The position numbers and the translations under genes were made by a program. Under the pieces are notes generated by a model. That model did no database searches. It was not told the origin of the DNA and worked only from the letters and a program-made list of their open reading frames with translations. From positions 124,001-188,000 of the forward strand of contig NZ_JAPJZH010000009.1 of the NCBI RefSeq assembly GCF_027889715.1: a DNA stretch of 64,000 nucleotides. Reading direction: 5' to 3'. Source of the stretch: Allohoeflea poritis. GTDB taxonomy: Bacteria > Pseudomonadota > Alphaproteobacteria > Rhizobiales > Rhizobiaceae. Positions 19,914-30,470 of this stretch are shown piece after piece (within the stretch, counting starts at the first letter, position 1; every line of letters begins with the position of its first letter).

Positions 19914-20560
19914 TGACTACCCAGGCAACGGTGGGACACACGCAGCTTTCGTTGGAGGACAGGCCGCTTGTCATCTGCGATGTTGATGAGGTCGTGCTTG
20001 AGTTCCTTACACCGTTCAACGCCTTTCTTAACGCCAACGGTTTCGAATTGCTGCCGCGCTCGTTTCGCCTGACCGGAAACATCATCGGGCTCGATGACGG
20101 TGAAACCGCCGAGAAAGAAACCTGTCGTGAACTGCTGGAGCGCTTCTTCTTCGAACAGCTGGATTGGCAGACACCGACCAGCGACGTCGAAACCGTGCTT
20201 TCAAATCTTGCCGACACTGCGGACATTATTTTTCTGTCCGCCATGCCGCCGCACCACTACGATATCAGGAGAACACTGCTCGACCGTCACGGGCTGAATT
20301 ATCCGCTGGTTGCAACCAATGAAGAAAAAGGGCCGCTGATCCGTGAGATCCATGCCGAGCGCGAGCTGCCGCTGATCTTTGTCGACGACATGGCCTACAA
20401 TCTCCATTCCGCAAAGAAACACGCGCCCTCCGCTCACGCCATCTACTATATGAGCAACGCCACATTCCGCTCCATGGCGCCGCATCCCGGTGACGATGTC
20501 GTCGAAGCTGAAGACTGGCCCCATATAGAACAGATCATCCGTGCGCATATGGGCGCTTGA
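19913..20560 (+). CDS. HAD-like hydrolase-fold protein
   Basis: A 215-residue protein with the HAD motif I signature VICDVDEVVLEF, where the two Asp residues are nucleophile and acid/base. FLSAMPPHHY could serve as motif II and LIFVDDMAYNLHSAKK as the C-terminal acidic motif. Function is unknown; a phosphatase activity is plausible. It is coupled to DUF3572 by a 1-bp overlap and lies about 60 bp upstream of dinB. Confidence 0.8.
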   Translation: MTTQATVGHTQLSLEDRPLVICDVDEVVLEFLTPFNAFLNANGFELLPRSFRLTGNIIGLDDGETAEKETCRELLERFFFEQLDWQTPTSDVETVLSNLADTADIIFLSAMPPHHYDIRRTLLDRHGLNYPLVATNEEKGPLIREIHAERELPLIFVDDMAYNLHSAKKHAPSAHAIYYMSNATFRSMAPHPGDDVVEAEDWPHIEQIIRAHMGA

Positions 20561-20621
20561 TTGCCTGGCGGATGCGGCGTAAACGAGTTATGTTCAACTT
20601 TTGTTCCAAACCGGTGGAGCA

Positions 20622-21968
20622 ATGTCGGCCATCGACCGGGATCCCGATATCGGCTTTTGCCGAGACTGCCTGACCTATCAGGAAGAACGCCTGCATCGCT
20701 GTGCGCATTGCGGCAGCCCTCGGATATTGCGCCACGACGAGCTTTACGCCCTGACAGTGGCGCATATCGATTGCGACGCCTTCTACGCCACTGTCGAAAA
20801 GCGCGACAATCCGGAACTGGCCGACAAGCCGGTCATCATCGGCGGCGGCAGGCGCGGTGTCGTGTCGACCGCCTGCTATCTTGCCCGTATCCACGGCGTG
20901 CGCTCCGCCATGCCGATGTTCAAGGCCCTGAAAGCCTGCCCGCAGGCCGTGGTGATCAAGCCCGACATGGAAAAATACAGCCGGGTGGGCAAACAGGTCC
21001 GCCGGATGATGGAGGAGCTGACCCCACTGGTGCAGCCGATATCCATCGACGAAGCATTTCTCGAACTTGCCGGGACACAGGTGCTCCACCGCAATCCGCC
21101 GGCGCGCACCCTGGCGGCGTTCGCCAGGCGCATCGAGGATGAGATTGGCATCACGGTCTCGGTCGGCCTTTCCTACTGCAAGTTCCTGGCAAAGGTCGCG
21201 TCCGACCTGGAAAAACCACGCGGCTTTTCCGTCATTGGCGAGGCGGAAGCGATCGATTTCCTGAAGGACATGCCGGTCACCACCATCTGGGGTGTCGGCA
21301 AGGCCTTCGCCGCGACACTGGAACGCGACGGCATCACCAGGATCGGCCAGTTGCAGGAGATGGAGGAAGGCGATCTGATGCGGCGCTACGGCGCCATCGG
21401 GCAGCGCCTCTACAGGCTCTCGCGCGGCGAAGATGCCCGCCAGGTCCATACGCGCGACAGCGCCAAGAGCGTCTCGGCGGAAACCACATTCAACAACGAT
21501 CATGCCGACCGCGAGACGCTGGTCGCCGTGCTTCGGTCCCTGTCGGAAAAGGTGTCGCGCCGGCTCAAGAAGAGCGATATCGCCGGCCAGACGGTCGTTC
21601 TGAAACTGAAGAGCGCCGACTTCAAGATCCGCACGCGCAACCGCCGCCTCGACGATCCGACCTGCCTCGCCGACCGCATCTTCCATACCGGCCTCTCGCT
21701 TCTGGAAAAGGAACTGGACGGCACGAAATACCGCCTGCTCGGCATCGGGGTTTCGGATCTGTCCAGCGCCGATCTTGCCGATCCGCCCGATCTGGTGGAT
21801 ACCAAAGCCACCCAGCGGGCTGTCGCGGAACGGGCGATTGACAAAGTCCGGGACAAATTCGGCCGTGACGCCGTCGAGACCGGCTACACCTTTGGCAGGC
21901 AGCGCAGCGCAAGGCCGCAGCGCGACCGCGACGCTACAGGTCCCAAATCAGGGCAAACCGGCGACTGA
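20622..21968 (+). CDS. dinB: DNA polymerase IV with N-terminal zinc ribbon
   Basis: Y-family translesion polymerase. From the ATG at 20622 it has 448 residues. An N-terminal extension carries four cysteines (Cys13, Cys16, Cys27, Cys30) in CRDC...CAHC, a zinc-ribbon-like element seen in rhizobial DinB proteins but absent from E. coli DinB. Catalytic residues follow: Asp50 in [10 protein letters not shown] and Asp143/Glu144 in SIDEAFLEL. The little-finger domain is complete. A beta-clamp motif was not identified with confidence. It is convergent with dnaE across 32 bp. Confidence 0.96.
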   Translation: MSAIDRDPDIGFCRDCLTYQEERLHRCAHCGSPRILRHDELYALTVAHIDCDAFYATVEKRDNPELADKPVIIGGGRRGVVSTACYLARIHGVRSAMPMFKALKACPQAVVIKPDMEKYSRVGKQVRRMMEELTPLVQPISIDEAFLELAGTQVLHRNPPARTLAAFARRIEDEIGITVSVGLSYCKFLAKVASDLEKPRGFSVIGEAEAIDFLKDMPVTTIWGVGKAFAATLERDGITRIGQLQEMEEGDLMRRYGAIGQRLYRLSRGEDARQVHTRDSAKSVSAETTFNNDHADRETLVAVLRSLSEKVSRRLKKSDIAGQTVVLKLKSADFKIRTRNRRLDDPTCLADRIFHTGLSLLEKELDGTKYRLLGIGVSDLSSADLADPPDLVDTKATQRAVAERAIDKVRDKFGRDAVETGYTFGRQRSARPQRDRDATGPKSGQTGD

Positions 21969-22000
21969 GCGAACCGCGTTATACCGGAAGAAGCCAACGC

Positions 22001-25000
22001 TTAAACGAGTTCGACGTCGACAATACCCTTGGCCGTTTTTAGGGCGGAGGCGATCTGTGGTGAGATCCGGTAGCGCTGCGGAAGCTCCACCTCGATCTCA
22101 CGGCGGCCGTCCTCCTTGATGACGACGAATGAGACAAGCCCGTCACCGCTGGCGTTGAGATGTCCGGCAATCTGGGCAATCGGCGAGCTGTCGCGCACAT
22201 AGATCCGCAGGGCCTTTTGCGTCTGGACGGCCTGCTCCTCCAACGATTTAACCGTCTGGATACGCAGGCTGATCCCTTCCGGCCGCTCTTCGGCGTCGAC
22301 CGTGACCACCAGCGATTTTCCCGGTTCCAGTAGGTCGCGATATTGGGCGAGTGCCTCGGAGAACAGCACCGCTTCATACTGGCCCGACGAATCGGAAAAG
22401 ACGATGATCCCCATCTTGTTGCCGGTGCGGGTCTTGCGCTCCTGCCTCGACGTGACCGTACCGGCGAGACGGCCTGCCGTGGCGCCCTGACGCACCGCAT
22501 TGGAGAATTCGGCAAAAGTCTGCACACGCATCTTGTCCAGCAGCTCGCCATAAGTATCGAGCGGATGGGCGGACAGGTAAAAGCCGAGCGACTGGTATTC
22601 CCGATGGAGTTTTTCCGAAGGGACCCAAGGCGTTACACCGTCCAGTTGAATCACTTCCGGGCCGGTCGCAGCGCCGGCGCCGAACAGGGCGCCCTGGCCG
22701 GTATCGCGGTCGCTGGCGGCGGTCTGGCAAAAGCCGAGCAGCCGGTCGATGCCACCGACCAGTTCCGCCCGGTCGCGGCCGAAACAGTCAAAGGCACCGG
22801 CACAGATCAGATGTTCCAGTACCCGCCTGTTGATCAGTTTCGGATCGACGCGCAGGAAGAAGTCCTCGATGCTCTCAAAGGGCCGGTCTCCGCGCATCTC
22901 CACGACATGATCGACGGCCGCCTCGCCGACGCCCTTGATGGCGGCAAGCGAGTAGTAGATCCGGTTCTCCCTGGTCTTGAAGATCCGGTGCGAGGTCTGC
23001 ACCGATGGCGGCACCACCTCGATGCCGAGACGCTTGGCGTCCTGTCGGAAATCGTTGATCTTGTCGGTGTTCGACATGTCGAGCGTCATCGACGCTGCAA
23101 GGAACTCGACCGGATAATGCGCTTTCAGGTAAGCGGTCTGATAAGAGACGATCCCGTAGGCGGCGGCATGTGACTTGTTGAAGCCGTAATTGGCGAATTT
23201 CGCCAGGAGGTCGAAAATGAGATCGGCCTGCGGTTTGGTGACACCGCCCTCCACCGCACCGCTGACGAAGCGGCTGCGCTGCTTGTCCATCTCCTCCTTG
23301 ATCTTCTTGCCCATCGCACGGCGCAGCATGTCGGCTTCGCCGAGCGAATAGCCGGACAGGACCTGGGCGATCTGCATGACCTGTTCCTGGTAGACGATGA
23401 CGCCCTGCGTCTCCTCCAGCAGATAGTCGATCTTCGGATGGATCGAGGAAACCTCTTCCTCGCCGTGTTTGCGTGCATTGTAGACCGGGATGTTCTCCAT
23501 CGGTCCCGGGCGGTAGAGCGCGACAAGGGCGATGATGTCCTCGATACGGTCCGGCCGCATGCCGATCAGCGCCTTGCGCATGCCGGCACTTTCAACCTGG
23601 AAAACGCCGACCGTCTCGCCGCGCGCCAGCATCGCATAGGTCTCGTCGTCATCGAGCGGCAGGGCGTTCAGATTGATGTCGGTCCCGCGCTCGGCGATGA
23701 AGTCGACGGCTGTCTTCAGCACCGTCAGTGTCTTGAGGCCGAGAAAGTCGAATTTAACGAGGCCCGCCTGCTCGACCCATTTCATGTTGAACTGTGTCAC
23801 CGGCATGTCCGAACGCGGATCGCGATACATCGGAACGAGCTGCGACAATGGCCGATCGCCGATCACGATGCCGGCGGCGTGCGTCGAGGCGTGCCGGTAA
23901 AGGCCCTCGATCTTCTGCGCGATATCGAGAAGACGCCCGACAACGGGTTCCTTGTCGGCCTCTTCGCGCAGCTTCGGCTCTTCCTCGATCGCCTTGTAGA
24001 GCGGTGTCGGGTTGGCCGGATTGTTGGGCACCAGCTTGCAGATGCGGTCGACCTGCCCATAGGGCATCTCCAGCACGCGGCCCACATCGCGCAGAGCCGC
24101 GCGCGCCTGCAGCGACCCGAAGGTGATAATCTGCGCCACCTGCTCGCGCCCGTATTTTTCCTGCACGTAGCGGATGACCTCATCGCGCCGGTCCTGGCAG
24201 AAGTCGATATCGAAATCAGGCATCGATACGCGTTCCGGATTGAGGAAGCGCTCGAAAAGCAGCGAGAAGCGAAGCGGGTCGACATCGGTCACCGTCAGCG
24301 CATAGGCAACCAGCGATCCGGCGCCCGATCCGCGGCCGGGACCAACCGGAATGTCATGCGCCTTGGCCCATTTGATAAAGTCGGCGACGATCAGGAAGTA
24401 GCCGGGAAAGCGCATCCGCTCGATAATGCCGAGTTCCACTTCAAGGCGCTCGCGATAGTCGCTCTCCGAAAAGCCTTCCGCATATCCCAGTTCCGCCAGG
24501 CGCGCATCAAGTCCTTCCTCGGCCTGCCGCCGCAGCTCCGCCGCTTCCGCTTGCTCGGCCTCCTCCGCATCGTCCGAAGCACCGGTAAAGCGCGGCAGGA
24601 TGGGCGCGCGCGTATTCAGAATGAAAGAGCAGCGCTGTGCAATCTCGACCGAATTTTCCAGCGCTTCAGGCAGGTCGTCGAACAGCGCACACATATCGGC
24701 GCGGCTTTTCAGGTAATGATCCGGCGTCAGTTGAAAGCGGCTGTCGTCCGAAACCATGGCGTTGTGGGCGACGGCCATGAGCGCGTCATGGGCGTCGAAA
24801 TCCTCGGGCGACGGAAAGAAGGCCTCGTTTGTCGCGACGATCGGAATCGCCTTTTCATAGGCGAGTTCGAGCATATGGTTTTCATGGGTCCGGTCAAAGC
24901 CGGCTTGTCGCTGCAACTCTATATAAAGACGGTTTCCGAAAATCGTTTTCAGCCGTTCAAGCCGCGTTTCCGCGAGATCTTTCTGGTCCTGCGAAACCGC

Positions 25001-25495
25001 CTTGTCGATCGGCCCGCCGGAGCCGCCGGTCAGGCAGATCAGCCCGTCCGCGCCGCTCTCGGTGAGCCAGGACAGACAGATATGCGTGGTATCGGTGCCG
25101 GCCCCGTCCAGATAGGCCCGGCTTACAAGTTCGACCAGCCGCCGGTAGCCGTCTTCGTTCATGGCGATCACCACGATGGACGGCCGCTCGGCCACGTGAT
25201 CGCGGTGGCCGCGTTGACCTTCCTTGCCGCCATCCTCCATATCGATGTCGAGCTGGCATCCGAGGATCGGCTGCATGCCCTCTTCAACAGCCTTGACCGA
25301 AAATTCCAGCGCTCCGAAAAGGTTGTTGGTGTCGGCGATGCCGATGGCCGGCTGCGCGTCGGCAGCCGCCATGGAAATGATCTTCTTCAGCGGCAAGGCG
25401 CCTTCGAGCAGCGAATAGGCGGAATGCGCGCGCAGGTGAACGAATCCGGGGCCTGCCGCGTTGTCTTGCGCCCTGTTCACTGTTTCTTCCGTCAT
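22001..25495 (-). CDS. dnaE: DNA polymerase III subunit alpha (replicative)
   Basis: Replicative polymerase catalytic subunit, 1164 residues. It begins with a PHP domain (FVHLRAHSAYSLLEGALP and the ADTNNLFGA segment). The C-family polymerase core shows the PGRGSGAGSLVAYALTVTDVDP region and the catalytic PDFDIDFCQDRRDEV motif. Helix-hairpin-helix, OB-fold and C-terminal parts follow (GRLAGTVTSRQERKT...GIIVFSD). Length and the LRAHSAYSLLEGAL opening identify DnaE1 rather than the mutagenic DnaE2/ImuC. lolD-lolC-proS lie upstream in the same orientation in related genomes; here benE and a small peptide gene intervene. Confidence 0.98.
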   Translation of the reverse strand: MTEETVNRAQDNAAGPGFVHLRAHSAYSLLEGALPLKKIISMAAADAQPAIGIADTNNLFGALEFSVKAVEEGMQPILGCQLDIDMEDGGKEGQRGHRDHVAERPSIVVIAMNEDGYRRLVELVSRAYLDGAGTDTTHICLSWLTESGADGLICLTGGSGGPIDKAVSQDQKDLAETRLERLKTIFGNRLYIELQRQAGFDRTHENHMLELAYEKAIPIVATNEAFFPSPEDFDAHDALMAVAHNAMVSDDSRFQLTPDHYLKSRADMCALFDDLPEALENSVEIAQRCSFILNTRAPILPRFTGASDDAEEAEQAEAAELRRQAEEGLDARLAELGYAEGFSESDYRERLEVELGIIERMRFPGYFLIVADFIKWAKAHDIPVGPGRGSGAGSLVAYALTVTDVDPLRFSLLFERFLNPERVSMPDFDIDFCQDRRDEVIRYVQEKYGREQVAQIITFGSLQARAALRDVGRVLEMPYGQVDRICKLVPNNPANPTPLYKAIEEEPKLREEADKEPVVGRLLDIAQKIEGLYRHASTHAAGIVIGDRPLSQLVPMYRDPRSDMPVTQFNMKWVEQAGLVKFDFLGLKTLTVLKTAVDFIAERGTDINLNALPLDDDETYAMLARGETVGVFQVESAGMRKALIGMRPDRIEDIIALVALYRPGPMENIPVYNARKHGEEEVSSIHPKIDYLLEETQGVIVYQEQVMQIAQVLSGYSLGEADMLRRAMGKKIKEEMDKQRSRFVSGAVEGGVTKPQADLIFDLLAKFANYGFNKSHAAAYGIVSYQTAYLKAHYPVEFLAASMTLDMSNTDKINDFRQDAKRLGIEVVPPSVQTSHRIFKTRENRIYYSLAAIKGVGEAAVDHVVEMRGDRPFESIEDFFLRVDPKLINRRVLEHLICAGAFDCFGRDRAELVGGIDRLLGFCQTAASDRDTGQGALFGAGAATGPEVIQLDGVTPWVPSEKLHREYQSLGFYLSAHPLDTYGELLDKMRVQTFAEFSNAVRQGATAGRLAGTVTSRQERKTRTGNKMGIIVFSDSSGQYEAVLFSEALAQYRDLLEPGKSLVVTVDAEERPEGISLRIQTVKSLEEQAVQTQKALRIYVRDSSPIAQIAGHLNASGDGLVSFVVIKEDGRREIEVELPQRYRISPQIASALKTAKGIVDVELV

Positions 25496-25705
25496 GTGCC
25501 GGTCTCCGCATTACCGCTGTCCAGTGCCAGACGCGAGTTTAAATCATCGGGCAGCAATCCGCATTCGCGCGCAAGGCTCAATCCACACTGTAATGACCCG
25601 ATTCGGCCGCAATAAGCACCCGCAATCTGTGTGCCTTCGATGCCGTTATCGCTGGCGCGAGCTGAGGATTGACGGTAGCCTCCGCTCGTCCGGGTGGGGG
25701 AATCA

Positions 25706-26857
25706 ATGCGTGCATCCGTTGTCATATCGGCGCTTGTCGCCGTACTCGTCGGCTTTGGCAGTTCCGTCGCCATCGTCCTTGCGGCGGCCGAGGCGGTTGG
25801 AGCCAACGCGGCCCAGACCTCTTCCTGGATCGCATCGATCTGCCTTGCCACCGCCGCCACGACCGCCATTCTGAGCGTCCGCTACCGCATGCCGATCGTC
25901 GCTGCATGGTCGACCCCCGGCGCCGCCCTCATCGCACAATCTTCCGGAGAGACGATCGAAACGGCGGTGGGCGCATTCTTCTTTGCCGCCGTGCTGACGC
26001 TTCTGACGGCCATCTTCAAACCGATTGCGGCGATGATCGAACGGATTCCGGGCTCGGTCGCATCCGCCATGCTGGCCGGCGTGCTTTTCAGTTTCGTCCT
26101 CGGTGTCTTCGATCATCTGAAATCGGCGCCCGAACTGGTCCTGCCGCTTCTGTTCTTATTCGTTGCCGTGCGCCTGTTCTCGCCGATCTGGGCCGTTCTT
26201 GCCGTCCTCATATGCGGAATAGCGTTGACTTATGTTCTGGGACTTGCCGGATCCGTGGACGGGCTGCAGATCTCGCGGCTCGAGTGGATCACCCCGAAAT
26301 TCGACCTCGAGCCGATGATCGGGCTGGGCCTTCCGCTCTATCTTGTCACCATGGCCTCACAGAACCTGCCGGGCTTTGCGGTCCTCAAGGCTTCGGGCTA
26401 TTCGCCGCCATCCCGCCCGGTTCTGTCTGTCACCGGGCTGGCTTCCCTTGCGAGCGCCGGTTTTGGCGCGCACGCCACGAACCTTGCCGCGATAACGGCC
26501 TCCATATGCACCGGCCCCGACGCCCATCCGGACAAGGACAAGCGATGGCTGACCGGTCCGTTCTATGCCGGCGGCTATGTGGTCATAGCCGCTTTCGGCG
26601 CTTCCCTTGTCGCGCTTTTTGCCAGCTTCCCGAAAGCGCTGATCGCCACCGTCGCCAGCATAGCGCTGATCGGTGCCCTCGCCTCGGCGCTGGGCAACAG
26701 CGTCGCCGAGGGCAAGGATCGTTTTGTCGCGATCGCCACATTTGCGGTGACCGCATCGGGCCTGTCCGCATTCGGGATCGGTTCGGCTTTCTGGGGATTG
26801 GCCGCAGGCTTGTTCATCTACGGCCTGGATCGGCTATACGAGCGCCTCAAGACGTGA
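25706..26857 (+). CDS. BenE family benzoate/H+ symporter-like transporter
   Basis: Inner-membrane protein of 383 residues with about 12 hydrophobic segments, of the BenE family. Recognisable parts are RYRMPIVAAWSTPGAALIA, PGSVASAMLAGVLFSFVLG, LPLYLVTMASQNLPGFAVLK and the C-terminal AGFGAHATNLAAITASICTG. BenE proteins transport benzoate and related aromatics with protons, but no aromatic-degradation genes adjoin it, so the substrate is open. The ATG at 25706 has a GGTGGGGGA stretch upstream; a GTG four codons earlier overlaps that stretch. Confidence 0.9.
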   Translation: MRASVVISALVAVLVGFGSSVAIVLAAAEAVGANAAQTSSWIASICLATAATTAILSVRYRMPIVAAWSTPGAALIAQSSGETIETAVGAFFFAAVLTLLTAIFKPIAAMIERIPGSVASAMLAGVLFSFVLGVFDHLKSAPELVLPLLFLFVAVRLFSPIWAVLAVLICGIALTYVLGLAGSVDGLQISRLEWITPKFDLEPMIGLGLPLYLVTMASQNLPGFAVLKASGYSPPSRPVLSVTGLASLASAGFGAHATNLAAITASICTGPDAHPDKDKRWLTGPFYAGGYVVIAAFGASLVALFASFPKALIATVASIALIGALASALGNSVAEGKDRFVAIATFAVTASGLSAFGIGSAFWGLAAGLFIYGLDRLYERLKT

Positions 26858-26883
26858 ACGGACACTGTTAAGCCGGGTAGAAA

Positions 26884-26970
26884 TCACAGCGCCATCACCA
26901 CGAGCGTCAGGCTGGTTACAAACATGAGCATGGAGGCGAGCGCGGCACAGTCTTTTGCAAAATCGAACAT
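26884..26970 (-). CDS. 28-residue hydrophobic membrane peptide (small ORF)
   Basis: An open frame of 28 codons starting MFDFAKDCAALASM and ending in a hydrophobic stretch with FVTSLTLVVMAL. A near-perfect Shine-Dalgarno (AAGGAGG) stands 5 bp before the ATG. The layout, a charged N-terminus and one membrane span, matches small peptides I recall near this locus in Rhizobiales. No function is known. It sits between benE and lolD in a 268-bp interval with no other gene. Confidence comes from the ribosome binding site and composition, not from homology. Confidence 0.55.
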   Translation of the reverse strand: MFDFAKDCAALASMLMFVTSLTLVVMAL

Positions 26971-27125
26971 ATGTTCCTCCTTATTCCGTCTATGTTTGCA
27001 ATTTGTTCCTTTCTTGTTCTCAAGTCAAGCGAATAGCGTATCGTGCTTAAGGAAGCCTTAATATGCCACCGGATACGGCGAACGGAGGGGATCGAATTTT
27101 GCGGAAGATACGGCGCGTATGCCGC

Positions 27126-27806
27126 TCAGCCCTCGACGACCTGCCCGTCTTCGATGGTCACGCGCCGGTCCATCAGCGAAGCGATTTCGTGGTTGTGCGT
27201 GGCAATCAGGGCCGAAAGGCCGGACTGGCGCACCAGGGCTTCAAGCGCTTCGAAAACATAGCCGGCGGTTCCGGGATCGAGGTTTCCGGTCGGCTCGTCG
27301 GCGAGCAGAACAAGCGGCGCATTCGAGACCGAGCGGGCAATTGCCACCCTCTGCTGCTCGCCGCCCGACAGTTCGGCCGGTCTGTGCTCCGCGCGGTGGC
27401 CGATACGCATATAGTCGAGCAACTGGCGCGCCCGCTCAGAGGCAGCTATTTGTGAAAGGCCCGCGATCATCTGCGGCATCATCACATTTTCGAGCGCGGT
27501 GAATTCCGGCAGCAGATGATGGAACTGGTAGACGAAACCGATATCGGACCGCCGCATTGCGGTGCGTGCGTCGTCGCTCAGCCCGCTCGATGCCCGGCCA
27601 TTGACGAAGACCTCGCCCGCATCGGGGTGTTCAAGCAGGCCGGCCACGTGAAGCAGCGTCGATTTGCCTGCCCCGCTTGGCGCCACCAGAGCAACCGTCT
27701 CGCCCTTGCGCAGCGTGAAGTCCGCGCCATTGAGGATCGAAAGTATATTGTCGCCTTGCTTGTAGTGCTTGCGCACGCCGTCAATCTGCAAAACCGTGTC
27801 CGTCAT
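27126..27806 (-). CDS. lolD: Lipoprotein-releasing ABC transporter ATP-binding protein
   Basis: ATPase of the LolCDE system that extracts outer-membrane lipoproteins from the inner membrane and hands them to LolA. The 226-residue protein has Walker A PSGAGKST (43-50), the signature [13 protein letters not shown] (146-158), Walker [12 protein letters not shown] (from 167) and an H-loop His (IATHNHE). It is 9 bp downstream of lolC in the same orientation. Confidence 0.95.
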   Translation of the reverse strand: MTDTVLQIDGVRKHYKQGDNILSILNGADFTLRKGETVALVAPSGAGKSTLLHVAGLLEHPDAGEVFVNGRASSGLSDDARTAMRRSDIGFVYQFHHLLPEFTALENVMMPQMIAGLSQIAASERARQLLDYMRIGHRAEHRPAELSGGEQQRVAIARSVSNAPLVLLADEPTGNLDPGTAGYVFEALEALVRQSGLSALIATHNHEIASLMDRRVTIEDGQVVEG

Positions 27807-27815
27807 CGCGACGCC

Positions 27816-29132
27816 CTACTCGTAACGCAACGCATCGACCGGATCGAGCCGGGACGCGCGCCACGCCGGAAACAGCGTCGCAAGGAAGGAAAGGCCGATG
27901 GCCATCAGGAGAACCGAAAGCGTTTCGCCGGCATTCATGTCCGCCGGCAACTGGCTGAGGAAGTAAAGCTCCGGATCGAACAGCGTGGTTCCGGACAGCC
28001 ATGAGAAGAACTGGCGGATCGATTCGATGTTCCAGCACACAATGACACCCAGTAGAAAGCCGGCAATCGTCCCCGTGACGCCGATGGCTGCTCCGGTCAT
28101 GAAGAAGATCCGTAAAATGGCGCCCGATGTCGCGCCCATCGTCCGCAGGATCGCGATGTCGTGCCCCTTGTCCTTCACCAGCATGATCAGGCCGGAGATG
28201 ATATTGAGCGCCGCCACCAGGACAATCAGCGTCAGGATCATGAACATGACGTTGCGTTCGACCTCAAGCGCGGAAAAGAACGTCCGGTTCTGCTGGCGCC
28301 AGTCAGAGATATAGACCTGTCTTCCGGCCGCCGTCTCAAGCAACGGACGCACCGCGTCCACCGTGTCCGGATCGTCAATGAACAGCTCGATCGCCTGCAC
28401 GAGGCCATCCGAATTGAAATAGAGCTGCGCCTCCGGAAGCGGCATGAAGATCATCGAGCCGTCATATTCCGACATGCCGATCTCGAAGATACCCGACACC
28501 GGATAGGACTTGATCCGCGGGGTCACGCCAAGCGGCGTCACGTCGCCCTCCGGTGAAATCAGCTTGACCGTATCGCCGACGCCGACACCAAGATGGGAAG
28601 CGAGCCGCGAGCCGACCAGAAGCCCCTCGCCGGCAACGAATCCGACCAGGTCCCCACTGAGGATATTGTCGGTGACACCGCCCAGGCTGGACAGGTCATC
28701 GGCCCTTATGCCGCGCACCAGCGCGCCTGTGCCGACATCCCGATAACCCGATACCAGGGCCTGCCCGTCAATCATCGGTATTGCCGCGCGCACGCCCTGC
28801 ACTTCGGCAAGACGTTTTGCAAGCGCCGCATAGTCGTCGAACGGCTCGTCGATCGGCTGCACCATGATGTGACCATTGACGCCGAGAATACGGTCGATCA
28901 GCTCGCCCCGGAAGCCGTTCATGACCGCCATGACGATGATCAGGGTGGCAACGCCAAGCATGATGCCGACAAAGGAAAATCCGGCTATGACGGAGATGAA
29001 GGCTTCCTTGCGACGGGAACGAAGGTAGCGCCAGGCGATCATGCGCTCATAGGCGCAAAATGCGCCGGCGAACGGTCCGCCGCTCCCCTTGGATGTCCTT
29101 GTCGCCTCTGCGATGTCGCCGCTCATCGCCAC
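27816..29132 (-). CDS. lolC: Lipoprotein-releasing ABC transporter permease (LolC/LolE family)
   Basis: Inner-membrane permease of 438 residues. It has an N-terminal helix after FERMIAWRYLRSRRKEAF-like residues (here CAYERMIAWRYLRSRRKE), a large periplasmic domain (about 75-290) and a C-terminal FtsX domain with three helices (MFMILTLIVLVAALNI...; AIGVTGTIAGFLLGV; LLMAIGLSFLATLFPAW). A single permease serves for both LolC and LolE (LolF-type) in alphaproteobacteria. The start could be ATG 29132 or the Met two codons on. It follows proS by 3 bp, forming proS-lolC-lolD. Confidence 0.94.
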   Translation of the reverse strand: MAMSGDIAEATRTSKGSGGPFAGAFCAYERMIAWRYLRSRRKEAFISVIAGFSFVGIMLGVATLIIVMAVMNGFRGELIDRILGVNGHIMVQPIDEPFDDYAALAKRLAEVQGVRAAIPMIDGQALVSGYRDVGTGALVRGIRADDLSSLGGVTDNILSGDLVGFVAGEGLLVGSRLASHLGVGVGDTVKLISPEGDVTPLGVTPRIKSYPVSGIFEIGMSEYDGSMIFMPLPEAQLYFNSDGLVQAIELFIDDPDTVDAVRPLLETAAGRQVYISDWRQQNRTFFSALEVERNVMFMILTLIVLVAALNIISGLIMLVKDKGHDIAILRTMGATSGAILRIFFMTGAAIGVTGTIAGFLLGVIVCWNIESIRQFFSWLSGTTLFDPELYFLSQLPADMNAGETLSVLLMAIGLSFLATLFPAWRASRLDPVDALRYE

Positions 29133-29135
29133 TCC

Positions 29136-30470
29136 TTAATTTGCCGAAACCAACCGGTTGACGGCAGCCTCGAGCGTCATGTTCTCACGCTCGCCGGTTT
29201 TGCGGTCCTTGATTTCAACTTCACCATTGGCAATCGATCGCGGCCCGACAACGATCTGCTGCGGAATGCCGATCAGATCGGCCGTTGCGAATTTGGCGCC
29301 CGCCCGCTCGTCCCGATCGTCGTAAAGCACGTCGAGCCCCGCCGCCTCCAGCTCGGAATAAAGCTTTTCGCTGGCGCTGTCACAAGCACCGTCGCCGACT
29401 TTCATGTTGATGATGCTGACATCGTAGGGCGCAACGCTCTTCGGCCATATGATGCCGTTCTCGTCATGGGAGGCCTCGATGATGGCCGGCACAAGCCGCG
29501 TCGGCCCGATACCGTATGAACCCATATGCACCAGATGCTCCTTGCCGTCCGGCCCCATCACCTTGGCGCCCATGGGTTCGGAATATTTGGTGCCGAAATA
29601 GAAGATGTGGCCGACCTCGATGCCCCGCGCGGATAGTCTGGCATCCTCCGCGACGGCGGCGAATGCGTCCGCATCGTGCATTTCCGAAGTGGCGGCGTAA
29701 AGCGATGTCCATTTGTCGACAATCGCCTGCAGCGCACCGGCGTCCTGGAAGTCCGTCGTCTCGTCGGGAATGTCGAAGCCAAGATAGTCGCGATGGCAGA
29801 ACACTTCGGATTCGCCCGTATCGGCAAGGATGATGAATTCATGGCTGAGATCGCCGCCGATCGGCCCCGTGTCGGCGCGCATCGGCACTGCGGAAAGACC
29901 CATGCGCGAAAATGTGCGCAGATAGGCCACGAACATCTTGTTGTAGGCACGCCGCGCCGCGTCCTGGTCGATGTCGAACGAATAGGCATCCTTCATCAGG
30001 AACTCGCGCGAGCGCATGGTGCCGAAGCGCGGCCGGATCTCGTCGCGGAACTTCAGCTGTATGTGGTACAGGTTGAGCGGCAGATCCTTGTAGGAACGCA
30101 CATAGCTGCGGAAGATGTCGGTGACCATCTCCTCATTGGTGGGGCCGTAGAGCATGGGGCGCTCCTGACGATCGTTGATGCGCAGCATCTCCAGGCCGTA
30201 ATCGTCATATCGCCCGCTCTCCTTCCACAATTCTGCCGACTGGATCGTTGGCATCAGGATCTCGATGGCGCCGGTCCGATCCTGTTCCTCCCGGATGATC
30301 GCATTGACCTTTTCAAGGACGCGCTTGCCGAGCGGGAGCCAGGAATAGATTCCGGCCGCCTGCTGGCGGATCATGCCGGCACGCAGCATCAGCCGGTGCG
30401 AGACGATCTCGGCCTCTTTGGGGTTTTCTTTCAGTATGGGAAGGAAATAGCGGGAAAGGCGCATCTTCAT
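29136..30470 (-). CDS. proS: Prolyl-tRNA synthetase, short form
   Basis: Class II synthetase charging tRNA-Pro. From the ATG at 30470 it has 444 residues, the short alphaproteobacterial form without the INS editing domain found in E. coli ProRS. Motifs: [21 protein letters not shown], the class II motif 2 region [18 protein letters not shown], the GSYGIGPTR motif 3, and the C-terminal anticodon-binding domain ([20 protein letters not shown]). The frame is open 16 codons upstream (30518), but homology begins at [11 protein letters not shown]. First gene of the proS-lolC-lolD operon. Confidence 0.97.
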   Translation of the reverse strand: MKMRLSRYFLPILKENPKEAEIVSHRLMLRAGMIRQQAAGIYSWLPLGKRVLEKVNAIIREEQDRTGAIEILMPTIQSAELWKESGRYDDYGLEMLRINDRQERPMLYGPTNEEMVTDIFRSYVRSYKDLPLNLYHIQLKFRDEIRPRFGTMRSREFLMKDAYSFDIDQDAARRAYNKMFVAYLRTFSRMGLSAVPMRADTGPIGGDLSHEFIILADTGESEVFCHRDYLGFDIPDETTDFQDAGALQAIVDKWTSLYAATSEMHDADAFAAVAEDARLSARGIEVGHIFYFGTKYSEPMGAKVMGPDGKEHLVHMGSYGIGPTRLVPAIIEASHDENGIIWPKSVAPYDVSIINMKVGDGACDSASEKLYSELEAAGLDVLYDDRDERAGAKFATADLIGIPQQIVVGPRSIANGEVEIKDRKTGERENMTLEAAVNRLVSAN

